DNA of 37,087 nt from an uncultured Rhodospirillales bacterium. Its GTDB lineage: Bacteria > Pseudomonadota > Alphaproteobacteria > Azospirillales > Azospirillaceae. Numbering within the stretch: the stretch's first letter is position 1; each line of letters starts with the position of its first letter. Below the pieces are notes generated by a model. It did not search any database. It was not told where the DNA came from and was given only the letters and a program-made list of their open reading frames with translations. Position numbers and translations under genes: made by a program. The stretch is taken from positions 1 to 37,087 of the forward strand of contig CAIXKV010000075.1 in assembly GCA_903920145.1 (NCBI GenBank), in the 5' to 3' direction. Positions 1 through 6,927 of the stretch are shown piece after piece.

Positions 1-238
1 ATACATGGCAAGGCCAACTCCGACCGCATCATGGGGCGGCCCGCCGGCAACGGCGCGGTGCCGACCCCGAAAAGAACCATGAGCCCGGACAAAGGCACGG
101 GTGGGATAACGGCGGCAAAATTACAAGGGCTTGCGATCCGGTACGGATGCAAGGGGGCCAGCCCCCTGCACCCCCGCCAAGGGTCGCGGACCCTTGGAAC
201 CCGCGAAAAGAGCTTGACAGCAGCACCCCGAACTAAAG
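1..238. other. Left-edge region, no confident gene
   Basis: No gene can be assigned with confidence. The plus-strand frame beginning at base 1 is open from the window edge to a stop at 370-372 and could be the 3' end of a gene starting outside the window. However, it runs on through the hairpin repeat at 239-382, and other frames are also open for long stretches, as is common in GC-rich DNA. The stretch 143-205 holds two palindromes, a GGGGGC-type stem near 150-165 and an AAGGGTC-gcg-GACCCTT stem near 178-196. They resemble the double hairpin at 15519-15562. Confidence 0.3.
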
Positions 239-382
239 AACCAATGGTCTTGGACGTTGACACGTCTGCGGCGCCCTCAGACGCCGGGCGGGCGCATCCG
301 CGCCCTTGGCTTCGCGCCATGGGGCGCGCGGCGGCGGTCGCCGCCGATACCAACGCACGGATCATTGTCTAGGACCGGGTAT
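239..382 (+). repeat. Five-hairpin dispersed repeat, copy A (variant)
   Basis: A diverged copy of the roughly 150-bp element that recurs through the window. The central segment (CAGACGCCGGGCGGGCGCAT and onward) is identical to other copies. The first hairpin is changed to GACGT-tgac-ACGTC, and the third to CGCGCC-atgg-GGCGCG. The fourth reads GGCGGC-ggtc-GCCGCC, so the bases differ from the usual copy but pairing is kept. The last hairpin (ATACC...GGGTAT) is decayed compared with copy D, which shares the same subtype. Confidence 0.85.
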
Positions 383-420
383 AACCCCAAACTCCGGCCC
401 CTTGGGGCGATGGCGGCATA

Positions 421-456
421 CGATCGAGACTTGATGTTGGCATATCAAGGCTCGCC
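421..456 (+). repeat. Solo first hairpin of the dispersed repeat
   Basis: This stretch matches only the left end of the dispersed element (compare CGAGCCTTGATG...CATCAAGGC). It forms CTTGAT-gttggcat-ATCAAG. It overlaps the 3' end of the histidine kinase gene on the minus strand, and the kinase stop codon TGA (445-447) lies inside it. It is either a decayed fragment or a separately moved module. Confidence 0.6.
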
Positions 457-1584
457 AGGACCGGACTCAGCGACTGGCAGCAGGATGGTGAAGGTTGCCC
501 CTTTTCCAGGAAGACTGGTCACCGCAATGTGGCCGCCCCAGTCCTTGACGATGCCCTCGACCACCGACAGCCCGAGTCCGGTGCCCTGGCCAACAGGTTT
601 GGTGGTGAAAAAGGGTTCGAAAATCCGATCCCGAATATCCGCCGGAATGCCGGGACCAGTATCGCCGATTTCGATACGGATAACCTCGGAGGTCGCCATG
701 CCGTTCAGGCTGCGTTCGTGCGGTGCGAGCGAAGCCCGCTGGACCGAACAACGAAGCTTTCCGTATTCGCTCATGGCATCGCAGGCATTGTTGAAAAGAT
801 TCACCACAATTTGCGACAGCTCGCTGGCATTCCCTAAGACCTTGGTGGTGCAATCTGAGATATCGGCATCAATAACAACCGAAGGCGGTAAGGCTTGACG
901 CAACAGATGAACACGTTCGGCAATCACTTCCCCGCATGCCACCGGCCCGGTGGATGGCGTCATTTGGCGGGCATAGGTCAAAACGCTTCGGACAATCTGG
1001 GCCGCTTTCCAGCCATTTTCATGAATGGTCTCGAGATACATCCGCAAAGGCTGACTGTCCCCGATTTGGGATAGGGACAGCTTGGACAGCATGGTGATCG
1101 GAACCAGCAAATTATTGAATTCGTGAGCCACGCCCCCGGCCAATTGGCCCAGGCTTTCCAATTGCTGACGGCGGCGCTCGGCAGCCAGACGATGGCGTTC
1201 CTCGGTAATCAGGGTTGAGGTTCCCAGATAACCGGCGAATCGACCGTCACTGGTGAACAAGGGATGGCCGCTCATGCGGACCCATTCGGGCTCGCCGCCG
1301 GATGCTCGCACGGGAAAAGCACAATTTCGAAAGGGCTGGCGTGCCTCCACCGCTGCACGCAAACGAGGGAAATCCTCCGCTGGCAATGTTGGGTCCAAAA
1401 ACTCATCGGCTTGGCGCCCCAACAAAGCGCCCAACGCCCCCCGCTGGTCGGTGATCTTGCCTTGAACCATGGTCAAGCGCAGCTCGGCATCACATTCCCA
1501 AATGTCATCCGAGGTTAATTCCAATAAAATCCGCAGACGCTCGATCACGCTGCCTGGGCCGTCCCCTGAAGAAAGAGGAGCCAT
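445..1584 (-). CDS. PAS-domain sensor histidine kinase (soluble)
   Basis: A 379-aa two-component histidine kinase. There is no signal peptide or membrane segment, so it should act in the cytoplasm. Residues about 20-130 form a PAS-like sensing fold ending in the PAC-type stretch GYLGTSTLITEE. The dimerisation/phosphoacceptor motif GGVAHEFNNLL puts the phosphorylated histidine at H154. The ATP-binding domain shows the N box (VNLFNNACDAM, N266), G1 (GDTGPGIP), F box (FEPFFTTKP) and G2 (GTGLGLS). This NtrB-like HEFNN subtype usually works with an NtrC-like or receiver partner. No response regulator is adjacent, so the partner and signal are unknown. The start codon lies 3 nt after the gabD stop, so the two are almost certainly co-translated. 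The stop codon falls inside a repeat-derived hairpin. Confidence 0.93.
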   Translation of the reverse strand: MAPLSSGDGPGSVIERLRILLELTSDDIWECDAELRLTMVQGKITDQRGALGALLGRQADEFLDPTLPAEDFPRLRAAVEARQPFRNCAFPVRASGGEPEWVRMSGHPLFTSDGRFAGYLGTSTLITEERHRLAAERRRQQLESLGQLAGGVAHEFNNLLVPITMLSKLSLSQIGDSQPLRMYLETIHENGWKAAQIVRSVLTYARQMTPSTGPVACGEVIAERVHLLRQALPPSVVIDADISDCTTKVLGNASELSQIVVNLFNNACDAMSEYGKLRCSVQRASLAPHERSLNGMATSEVIRIEIGDTGPGIPADIRDRIFEPFFTTKPVGQGTGLGLSVVEGIVKDWGGHIAVTSLPGKGATFTILLPVAESGPGEP

Positions 1585-1587
1585 GCG

Positions 1588-3066
1588 TTAAAGTCCCCCT
1601 TGGCAGACATATTTGATCTCAACAAAATCATCGATGCCGGACCGGGAACCTTCGCGGCCAATCCCGGATTGCTTGATGCCGCCGAAAGGGGCGACTTCGG
1701 TTGAGATGATCCCTTCATTTACACCGACGATGCCATATTCCAAGGCCTCGGCGACTCGCCAAATTCGCCCCACATCCCGAGCGTAAAAATAGGCCGCCAA
1801 GCCATACTGGGTATCATTGGCCATCGCGATGGCCTGGGTTTCCCCGGAAAACCGAAACAACGCCGCCACCGGACCAAAAATCTCTTCGCGCGCCACCCTC
1901 ATCTTGGGCGTAACGTCCAGCAGCAATGTCGGCTGATAGAATCCGCCGCCCAATCGGTGACGCTCTCCGCCCAGAGCCACCCGAGCCCCTTTAGCCACGG
2001 CATCGGCCACCAAAGCATCGACCTTGGCCACGCCAGCAGCATTGATCAGCGGCCCCTGTTGGACGCCGGGTTCGGTCCCCGGCCCAACCGTCAAGCCGGA
2101 CATCGCCTGCCCTAATGCCGCAGCAAAGGCATCGTAGACGGTATCGTCCACCAAAAAGCGGTTGGCACAGACGCAGGTTTGGCCGGCGTTTCGAAATTTC
2201 GAAGCCATGGCTCCCTGAACGGCGGCTTCGAGATCAGCATCATCGAACACGATGAAGGGCGCATTACCGCCCAATTCCAGCGACACTTTTTTAACAGTCC
2301 CGGCACACTGCCCCATCAGCAACCGCCCCACCTCGGTGGAGCCCGTGAAGGACAGCTTGCGGACCACAGGATGAGTCGACAGTTCCAACCCCACTAATTC
2401 TGGTCGGCTCGTCGTCACGACGTTGAACACGCCCGCCGGCACTCCAGCCCGTGCCGCCAGAACGGCTAGAGCCAAAGCCGAGAAGGGCGTGTCCTCAGCC
2501 GGCTTCACCACCACTGGGCAGCCCGCCGCCAGGGCCGGCGCCACCTTTCGAGTGATCATGGCGTTGGGGAAATTCCAGGGGGTGAGCGCCGCCACCACCC
2601 CGATGGGCTCCCTCAGTACCAACAGCCGCCGGCCCGGTGTGGTGGCTGGGATGATCTCGCCATAGACCCGCTTGGCCTCCTCGGCGAACCACTCGAGAAA
2701 CGAAGCGCCGTAAGCCACCTCGCCGCGCGCTTCAGCCAGCGGCTTACCACATTCCAACGTCAGCAAAAGCGCCAGATCGTCCTGGGCCTCTAAAATCAGG
2801 TCGTGCCACCGTCGCAGCACCGCCGCCCGATCCCGAGCCGTGCGCGCCCGCCATGCCGGCCAAGCCGCTGCCGCCGCCTCGATGGCCCGACGGGTTTCGG
2901 CCACCCCCAAATCCGCCACCCGCCCCAGCCGCGTCCCATCGGCAGGGTTGGTGACCTCGAAAGAGGCGGTATCGTCGGCCTCAACCCAGGCCCCATCGAG
3001 ATAGGCCCGTTCGCGGAAAAGCGCGGCATCCCTGAGAACAGGAGCGGAAGAGCGATCGATCGGCAT
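1588..3066 (-). CDS. gabD: Succinate-semialdehyde dehydrogenase (NAD(P)+)
   Basis: A 492-aa aldehyde dehydrogenase that oxidises succinate semialdehyde to succinate, the last step of GABA breakdown. It is soluble and expected to be tetrameric. Visible family motifs are TPWNFP (162-167, with active-site N165), FTGSTEVG (cofactor loop), SLELGGNAP with general base E264, and FRNAGQTCVCANR with nucleophile C298. EEIFGPV and the C-terminal PFGGIKQSGIGREGS are also present, the latter typical of GabD-type enzymes. The start at 3066 is preferred because GGAG sits about 9 nt upstream; an in-frame start at 3123 would add 19 residues unlike the family. No gabT transaminase is present in the window. The histidine kinase follows 3 nt downstream. 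Related dehydrogenases such as glutarate semialdehyde dehydrogenase cannot be fully excluded. Confidence 0.93.
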   Translation of the reverse strand: MPIDRSSAPVLRDAALFRERAYLDGAWVEADDTASFEVTNPADGTRLGRVADLGVAETRRAIEAAAAAWPAWRARTARDRAAVLRRWHDLILEAQDDLALLLTLECGKPLAEARGEVAYGASFLEWFAEEAKRVYGEIIPATTPGRRLLVLREPIGVVAALTPWNFPNAMITRKVAPALAAGCPVVVKPAEDTPFSALALAVLAARAGVPAGVFNVVTTSRPELVGLELSTHPVVRKLSFTGSTEVGRLLMGQCAGTVKKVSLELGGNAPFIVFDDADLEAAVQGAMASKFRNAGQTCVCANRFLVDDTVYDAFAAALGQAMSGLTVGPGTEPGVQQGPLINAAGVAKVDALVADAVAKGARVALGGERHRLGGGFYQPTLLLDVTPKMRVAREEIFGPVAALFRFSGETQAIAMANDTQYGLAAYFYARDVGRIWRVAEALEYGIVGVNEGIISTEVAPFGGIKQSGIGREGSRSGIDDFVEIKYVCQGGL

Positions 3067-3229
3067 AGGGGAGGTCTCCGGAAGCCTCGGGCCCACAAGC
3101 ATCCGAATCCATGGCATTGGCAATCAGATGACGGCGCAAACCACCGTAACGATGCATGTGGGTGGGCATAATAGGTGAGCACGCATACGGGGGCCAGCGT
3201 TCTTGTGTATGAACTTATGTCCTATCCCA
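3067..3229. other. gabD upstream region
   Basis: Non-coding, as far as can be seen, between the gabD start and repeat copy B. It should hold the gabD promoter on the minus strand, but no convincing -35/-10 pair stands out. Short ORFs here do not look like genes. Confidence 0.4.
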
Positions 3230-3336
3230 AAACCATCGGGCCTTGATGTTGACTCATCAAGGCTGCCCTCAGACGCCGGGCGGGCGCATCCGCGCCCCCG
3301 AGAGTCCACACACTGGGGCTTCGCGTCCATGAGCCG
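3230..3336 (+). repeat. Five-hairpin dispersed repeat, copy B (degenerate)
   Basis: The first hairpin (GCCTTGATG-ttgact-CATCAAGGC) and second hairpin (GGGCGC-atcc-GCGCCC) are intact. After them about 20 bp of unrelated sequence interrupts the element, then a partial third module (CTTCGCGTCCATGAG) follows and the rest is lost. A short CAATTG...CAATTG palindrome lies just beyond (about 3345-3362). The copy sits between the divergent gabD and Anbu genes. Confidence 0.8.
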
Positions 3337-3494
3337 CCGATATCAATTGCCCCTCTCAATTGACACCGGGCTGTTGGCGGGGCACAGTCGGGCCGCATCC
3401 AGAAACAGACGCCATGAACCACAGGGGTGACCCGGATACGGTTGGGTTACGCCTCGCGAAGCGATCGCATGGCGCCTCAAGGAAACCGCAGAGC

Positions 3495-4277
3495 ATGACT
3501 TATTGTTTGGGAATCAAGGTAAAAGATGGATTGATCGGCTTGGCCGACGGTCGCATCACCAGCGGAAACCAAGTCTCCGCCGCTCAAAAGTTGATCATGA
3601 TGGACAGCTTGGGCCATAAGTTCTTTGTCATGACATCCGGTTTACGCAGTGTCCGTGACAAGACGCTGGCCTACATGCGGCGCACCCAGGCCCATGAACG
3701 CCACCAGGGTTTTTCCAGCATGCTGGACGCGGTCAACTGCTTTTCCTCCTGTTTACGTCAGGTGGCCAAGGAGGACCGGGAGGCCTTAGAAGGCTCTAAG
3801 CTGACCTTCAACCTTCATGCGATCCTTGGAGGCCAGCTCTCGGTCGACAGCGAGCCTCATATGTTCCTGGTCTACCCTGAGGGGAACTGGATCGAGGTGG
3901 ACGAGCGCACGCCCTATCTGTCCATCGGTGCCACCGGATACGGCAAGCCCATCCTAGACCGGGCTTTACGTTTCAACACGCCGATGCAGATGGCGCTGAA
4001 GATCGCTTACTTATCGTTCGACTCGAGCCGTTTCAGTTCATCGGACGTTGGCTACCCCATCGACCTGACCACCTTCACGCCCCAGGACCGCCAGTGGCGG
4101 GATGCCACCTTTGAGTATGATGATCTGGTCGAACAGCGGCAATGGTGGAACCGCCATATCACGGCACTATCCCAGGGGCTTCCCGACTCTCCTTGGATGT
4201 CGCGGCTGGTCTCTCCGGCGATCATCCGAGCCGGGGCTCCGTCCCCAACTGAAGCCGCACCAGAGCCGGATCGCTGA
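3495..4277 (+). CDS. anbu: Anbu-type proteasome-like peptidase
   Basis: A 260-aa Ntn-hydrolase of the bacterial Anbu family (COG3484, related to HslV and the 20S proteasome beta subunit). The start is set by MTYCLGIKV: removing Met exposes Thr as the N-terminal nucleophile. In mature numbering the expected active-site Asp17 is in LADGRI and a lysine follows at position 31 (AQKL). The family stretch YGKPILDRAL followed by a SFDSS segment is also present. Family members assemble into rings or open helices; their substrates are not established. AAGGA lies about 9 nt upstream of the start. An in-frame upstream start at 3360 would bury the catalytic Thr and is rejected. Anbu genes are normally co-transcribed with an alpha-E protein, a transglutaminase-like protein and a circularly permuted ATP-grasp protein. 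None of these is adjacent here. Confidence 0.85.
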   Translation: MTYCLGIKVKDGLIGLADGRITSGNQVSAAQKLIMMDSLGHKFFVMTSGLRSVRDKTLAYMRRTQAHERHQGFSSMLDAVNCFSSCLRQVAKEDREALEGSKLTFNLHAILGGQLSVDSEPHMFLVYPEGNWIEVDERTPYLSIGATGYGKPILDRALRFNTPMQMALKIAYLSFDSSRFSSSDVGYPIDLTTFTPQDRQWRDATFEYDDLVEQRQWWNRHITALSQGLPDSPWMSRLVSPAIIRAGAPSPTEAAPEPDR

Positions 4278-4520
4278 CTGAAGAAATAAAAGGAGTCGCA
4301 GGCAGGGGAAGCCAATAGTCCATCGGCGCCGAAGGAATAAGGCCGTGGCCTTTGCGGGGCTTTGCCCTGCCTTCCCCTAATCTCTTCTGTATCATAATTT
4401 AATTATATTTACTTAAGCAAGATTCAGTATTGATGATTATTTTGATTTTCGTCGCTACATCCATCAGGCAATACGATGATGCACTCATTAACTAGGGGAT
4501 ATAAGCTTATCAACCTGTGG
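4278..4520. other. Intergenic region with an AT-rich tract
   Basis: No gene is seen. The first 100 bases include AAGGCC-gt-GGCCTT and GCGGGGC-ttt-GCCCTGC palindromes (about 4340-4372), which may end the Anbu transcript. From about 4376 to 4500 the DNA is strikingly AT-rich for this genome (for example TAATTTAATTATATTTA at 4395-4411). It looks like either a regulatory region or imported DNA. Confidence 0.5.
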
Positions 4521-4521
4521 C

Positions 4522-4550
4522 TTGACAGCACTCCACCAGCAAGCTTTATG
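4522..4550 (+). promoter_or_regulatory. Possible sigma-70-like promoter
   Basis: TTGACA at 4522-4527 is a perfect -35 match. About 17 nt downstream is TTTATG (4545-4550), a poor -10 match. It would start transcription just ahead of the unknown ORF at 4574. The weak -10 keeps confidence low. Confidence 0.25.
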
Positions 4551-4573
4551 GCTTCTCGTTGGCAAAGCAGGTG

Positions 4574-5227
4574 ATGAGGCCCAAAAAAGTGATCCCCGCT
4601 TCACATCGGATCGCCGCCGTTGAAGCTTCGATTCCGTGTGGAGCCTGTACCGGCTACGCTCTCCTTGGAGGAGAACTGATTGAATCGCATCTTGACAGCC
4701 TCGAAGTGGTCGTTTCCGTCAATCCAGAAGGGGAACAATTTAAGTCTTTTCTCGTGCCGACGGGAGATGAGGCCAGAATTAGCCTGGAAGATGTGTATGT
4801 TAGGGGCGTGATGGCTGGAATCGAAGGAATGAACGAGACCCACGGCCTCCCATCGAGGGCTAGCCTTCATTTTCGCTGGGCGGCCCACGGAGAGGTCGGC
4901 TCGTCAGTCTTGATGTTTGCAATGCTGAGTCGCCTTGTTTTGCAGCTTTTAGCAGTACCAAGGGATGCCTCATACCATCGAGCCTTGATGGTGACTCATC
5001 AAGGCTGCCCTCAGACGCCGGGCGGGCGCATCCGCGCCCTTGGCTTCGCGTCCACGAGGACGCGGGGCCGCCGTCGCGGCCCGATACCGGCAGTGTGTCA
5101 TCGTTATAGCTCGCCGGTATCAGAGGAAGAGATCAGGGATATCGCCCTCGAATCAACCCGGATAGGCCAGTTTACGGCTACTTTACCGCCGAACTCCCCG
5201 CTGCGCTACAAAACCGATCCCGTATAG
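4574..5227 (+). CDS. Hypothetical protein with an embedded repeat-derived segment
   Basis: Not recognised. The ORF is 217 aa from ATG 4574 (in-frame TTG 4559 or GTG 4571 are alternatives, and no strong ribosome binding site supports any of them). The first 133 residues look like an ordinary soluble alpha/beta protein with a hydrophobic stretch near MFAMLSRLVLQLL. Then repeat copy C (4972-5120) is read in frame without a stop, giving an Arg/Gly/Pro-rich block (VTHQGCPQTPGGRIRALGF and onward). About 35 non-repeat residues follow. This could be a working gene that tolerates the insertion, or a gene broken by it whose reading frame survives by chance. An 8-codon ORF starting at ATG 4548 ends in a TGATG overlap with ATG 4574. 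Confidence 0.4.
   Translation: MRPKKVIPASHRIAAVEASIPCGACTGYALLGGELIESHLDSLEVVVSVNPEGEQFKSFLVPTGDEARISLEDVYVRGVMAGIEGMNETHGLPSRASLHFRWAAHGEVGSSVLMFAMLSRLVLQLLAVPRDASYHRALMVTHQGCPQTPGGRIRALGFASTRTRGRRRGPIPAVCHRYSSPVSEEEIRDIALESTRIGQFTATLPPNSPLRYKTDPV
4972..5120 (+). repeat. Five-hairpin dispersed repeat, copy C (inside an ORF)
   Basis: A full-length copy from ATACC to GGTAT. The hairpins in order are GCCTTGATG/CATCAAGGC, GGGCGC/GCGCCC, CGCGTCC-acga-GGACGCG, GGGCCGC-cgtc-GCGGCCC and ATACCGGC/GCCGGTAT. The third stem differs in sequence from the usual CGCGCGC-atgg-GCGCGCG, yet all seven pairs are kept. The copy lies within the ORF at 4574-5227. The flanking base is C on both sides. Confidence 0.95.
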
Positions 5228-5236
5228 CAAAAGCTT

Positions 5237-5384
5237 ATACCATCAAGCCTTGATGGTGACTCATCAAGGCTGCCCTCAGACGCCGGGCGGGCGCATCCGC
5301 GCCCTTGGCTTCGCGCCATGGGGCGCGCGGCGGCGGTCGCCGCCGATACCAACGGCACGGATCATTGTCTAGGGCCGTTGGTAT
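5237..5384 (+). repeat. Five-hairpin dispersed repeat, copy D
   Basis: Full length, from ATACC at 5237 to GGTAT at 5384, and the same subtype as copy A. Modules three to five are CGCGCC-atgg-GGCGCG, GGCGGC-ggtc-GCCGCC and an 11-bp closing stem ATACCAACGGC/GCCGTTGGTAT. All are compensated relative to other copies. It sits between the converging unknown ORF and the M15 peptidase gene, and its last base forms the third base of the peptidase stop codon. Confidence 0.95.
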
Positions 5385-6136
5385 TACGACCCCGCCAGCC
5401 CGCGACGTCGATGGTCCCATAACAAAGCCCGCCGATGCATCGCCAGACTTCGGGCTTGGGCCGGGGTCAGATGCATGGGCCGCCCTCCCATCATCACCGA
5501 CTCGCGTCCCATCGGCTGCATGGGGGCCGCGCCGCCGAAGGCCCCCCATTGCCGAACCGGCCCGACATCGACATGAATAAAATTGTGAGCGGGATAATAG
5601 CCAACACCACCGCCCCGAGCCGACAATGCCGCCCGGTGCAGCTCGTCCAACGAACAACCGGGAATACAGAAATCAATGGCTTGGCCGCGCATGTGGTAGC
5701 TATTGACCGCGACGCTTTCATCGGCCAAACGCAAAACCGAATTGGTGTGTGGCGAACGATAGCCGGACAACACCTGAAGCGTGGTATGGGCGCCGCCTCC
5801 CACCGATCGAACGATGGTAAACACCAAATCCAGCAGCCTCGAGTCGATCTCGTGATCACTGCCGTCGTGATGATCGTGGAGCAAATGGCGCACCGCCGGC
5901 ATCGCGCCGGGCACGACCCTGCCATCCAGCCCATACGGAACCGCCAACGCCTCGGCGGTATGGACATTCAGGAATGACAGAACATGGGGCGACAGCAAAT
6001 CCGCCAAACGTCCGGCAGCCTGTCCAGAACCGGCAGCCATGTCCACGGCTCCGGCAGCCATCGCCGCAGCAACACAGCGCAAAAACCGCCGCCGACTTGG
6101 CCGAAACGGTCCTTTCCACTCATCATGCCTCGTCAT
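5384..6136 (-). CDS. Tat-exported DUF882/M15-type peptidoglycan peptidase
   Basis: A 250-aa protein of the YcbK-like DUF882/peptidase M15 family. These are zinc proteins of the D-Ala-D-Ala carboxypeptidase fold, thought to act on the cell wall. The N-terminus carries a twin-arginine signal (SRRRFLR at residues 14-20, then an alanine-rich hydrophobic run), so export as a folded protein to the periplasm is expected. Zinc/active-site motifs are SGYRSPHTN, SYHMRGQAIDF (His, Asp) and the C-terminal HNFIHVDVG (His). The start at 6136 is supported by GGAGAG 5-6 nt upstream; the longer frame to 6202 is not needed. The extra C-terminal tail (about 40 residues, rich in Met and Arg) is unusual. The stop codon TAA is completed by the first base of repeat copy D. 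Confidence 0.88.
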   Translation of the reverse strand: MTRHDEWKGPFRPSRRRFLRCVAAAMAAGAVDMAAGSGQAAGRLADLLSPHVLSFLNVHTAEALAVPYGLDGRVVPGAMPAVRHLLHDHHDGSDHEIDSRLLDLVFTIVRSVGGGAHTTLQVLSGYRSPHTNSVLRLADESVAVNSYHMRGQAIDFCIPGCSLDELHRAALSARGGGVGYYPAHNFIHVDVGPVRQWGAFGGAAPMQPMGRESVMMGGRPMHLTPAQARSLAMHRRALLWDHRRRGLAGS

Positions 6137-6218
6137 TGTCTCTCCGCTCGGCGCCACGCACGACCGGAGGCCAGCCGGCCCCCCTTGAGGGAGGCCGACC
6201 AACGCACCGCAACGACGT

Positions 6219-6803
6219 TTAGCGCACTTCCACGCGAACAGCTTCCGGCCCCTTCTGGCCTTGACGAACCGTCAGCCGAACCGGCTCACCGTCTGCCAAA
6301 GCTTGCAGCCCCGACCGCTCCAGGGCGCTCCGATGAACAAACACATCCTTACCGCCGCCAGCAGGCGCCACGAATCCAAAGCCCTTGTCGGCGTTGAACC
6401 ACTTCACCGTGCCATCGACGGAGGTACCGTCACCATCGTCATCCTGAGCATCCCAACCGCCACGACCACCGCCGCTCCGGCCAAAATCGCTCCGGGGAGC
6501 GGAAGGACGCGGAGGCCGACCGCCACCACCCATTTTGGCCGTCGAGGTGTCCACCGAAGAAATGGCCGCCACCTGCGGCCCCTTGGGACCGTGGGACAGG
6601 TCACAGATCAGAGTCGCGCCCTCCGGCAGCGCGTCATAGCCGGCGGACTGCACAGCCGAAATGTGCAGAAACGCGTCCGGGGATCCGTCCTCTGGCGTCA
6701 CAAAGCCGAAGCCTTTGGTGGGATTGAACCATTTCACGGTGGCCCGAGCCCCACTATGGGTGATCGCGGGTGCATTGAAGGAACGGGGGGGGCGATCGTA
6801 CAT
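6219..6803 (-). CDS. Tandem cold-shock-domain protein
   Basis: A 194-aa protein with two cold-shock domains, the double-CSD layout common in alphaproteobacteria. CSD1 (about 20-85) contains ATVKWFNPTKGFGFV and FLHISAV. CSD2 (about 130-193) contains GTVKWFNADKGFGFV and VFVHRSAL. These carry the RNP1/RNP2 aromatic residues that bind single-stranded RNA or DNA. The linker (about 90-128) is Gly/Arg/Asp-rich and probably disordered. It likely acts as an RNA chaperone in the cytoplasm. It is transcribed alone or with the downstream peptidase, 82 nt away. The ribosome binding site is weak. Confidence 0.93.
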   Translation of the reverse strand: MYDRPPRSFNAPAITHSGARATVKWFNPTKGFGFVTPEDGSPDAFLHISAVQSAGYDALPEGATLICDLSHGPKGPQVAAISSVDTSTAKMGGGGRPPRPSAPRSDFGRSGGGRGGWDAQDDDGDGTSVDGTVKWFNADKGFGFVAPAGGGKDVFVHRSALERSGLQALADGEPVRLTVRQGQKGPEAVRVEVR

Positions 6804-6927
6804 GCCGTCGTCTCGTCATAGGGAAAAAGAACGTGTCCACCCAGGATGACGATATGGCGCCAAGATGCAAGACCGGAGTGATCGATTCCGATAAATCCTC
6901 TGATCCGCCCCTTCGGCGAGCCTTCCT

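Noticed and set aside
3360-3494. Extended N-terminus for the Anbu peptidase
   Set aside because: The family needs Thr right after the initiator Met, so MTYC at 3495 is the start.
4548-4574. Eight-codon leader peptide (TGATG overlap) before the unknown ORF
   Set aside because: No ribosome binding site for the leader, and coupling is not supported beyond the chance TGATG overlap.
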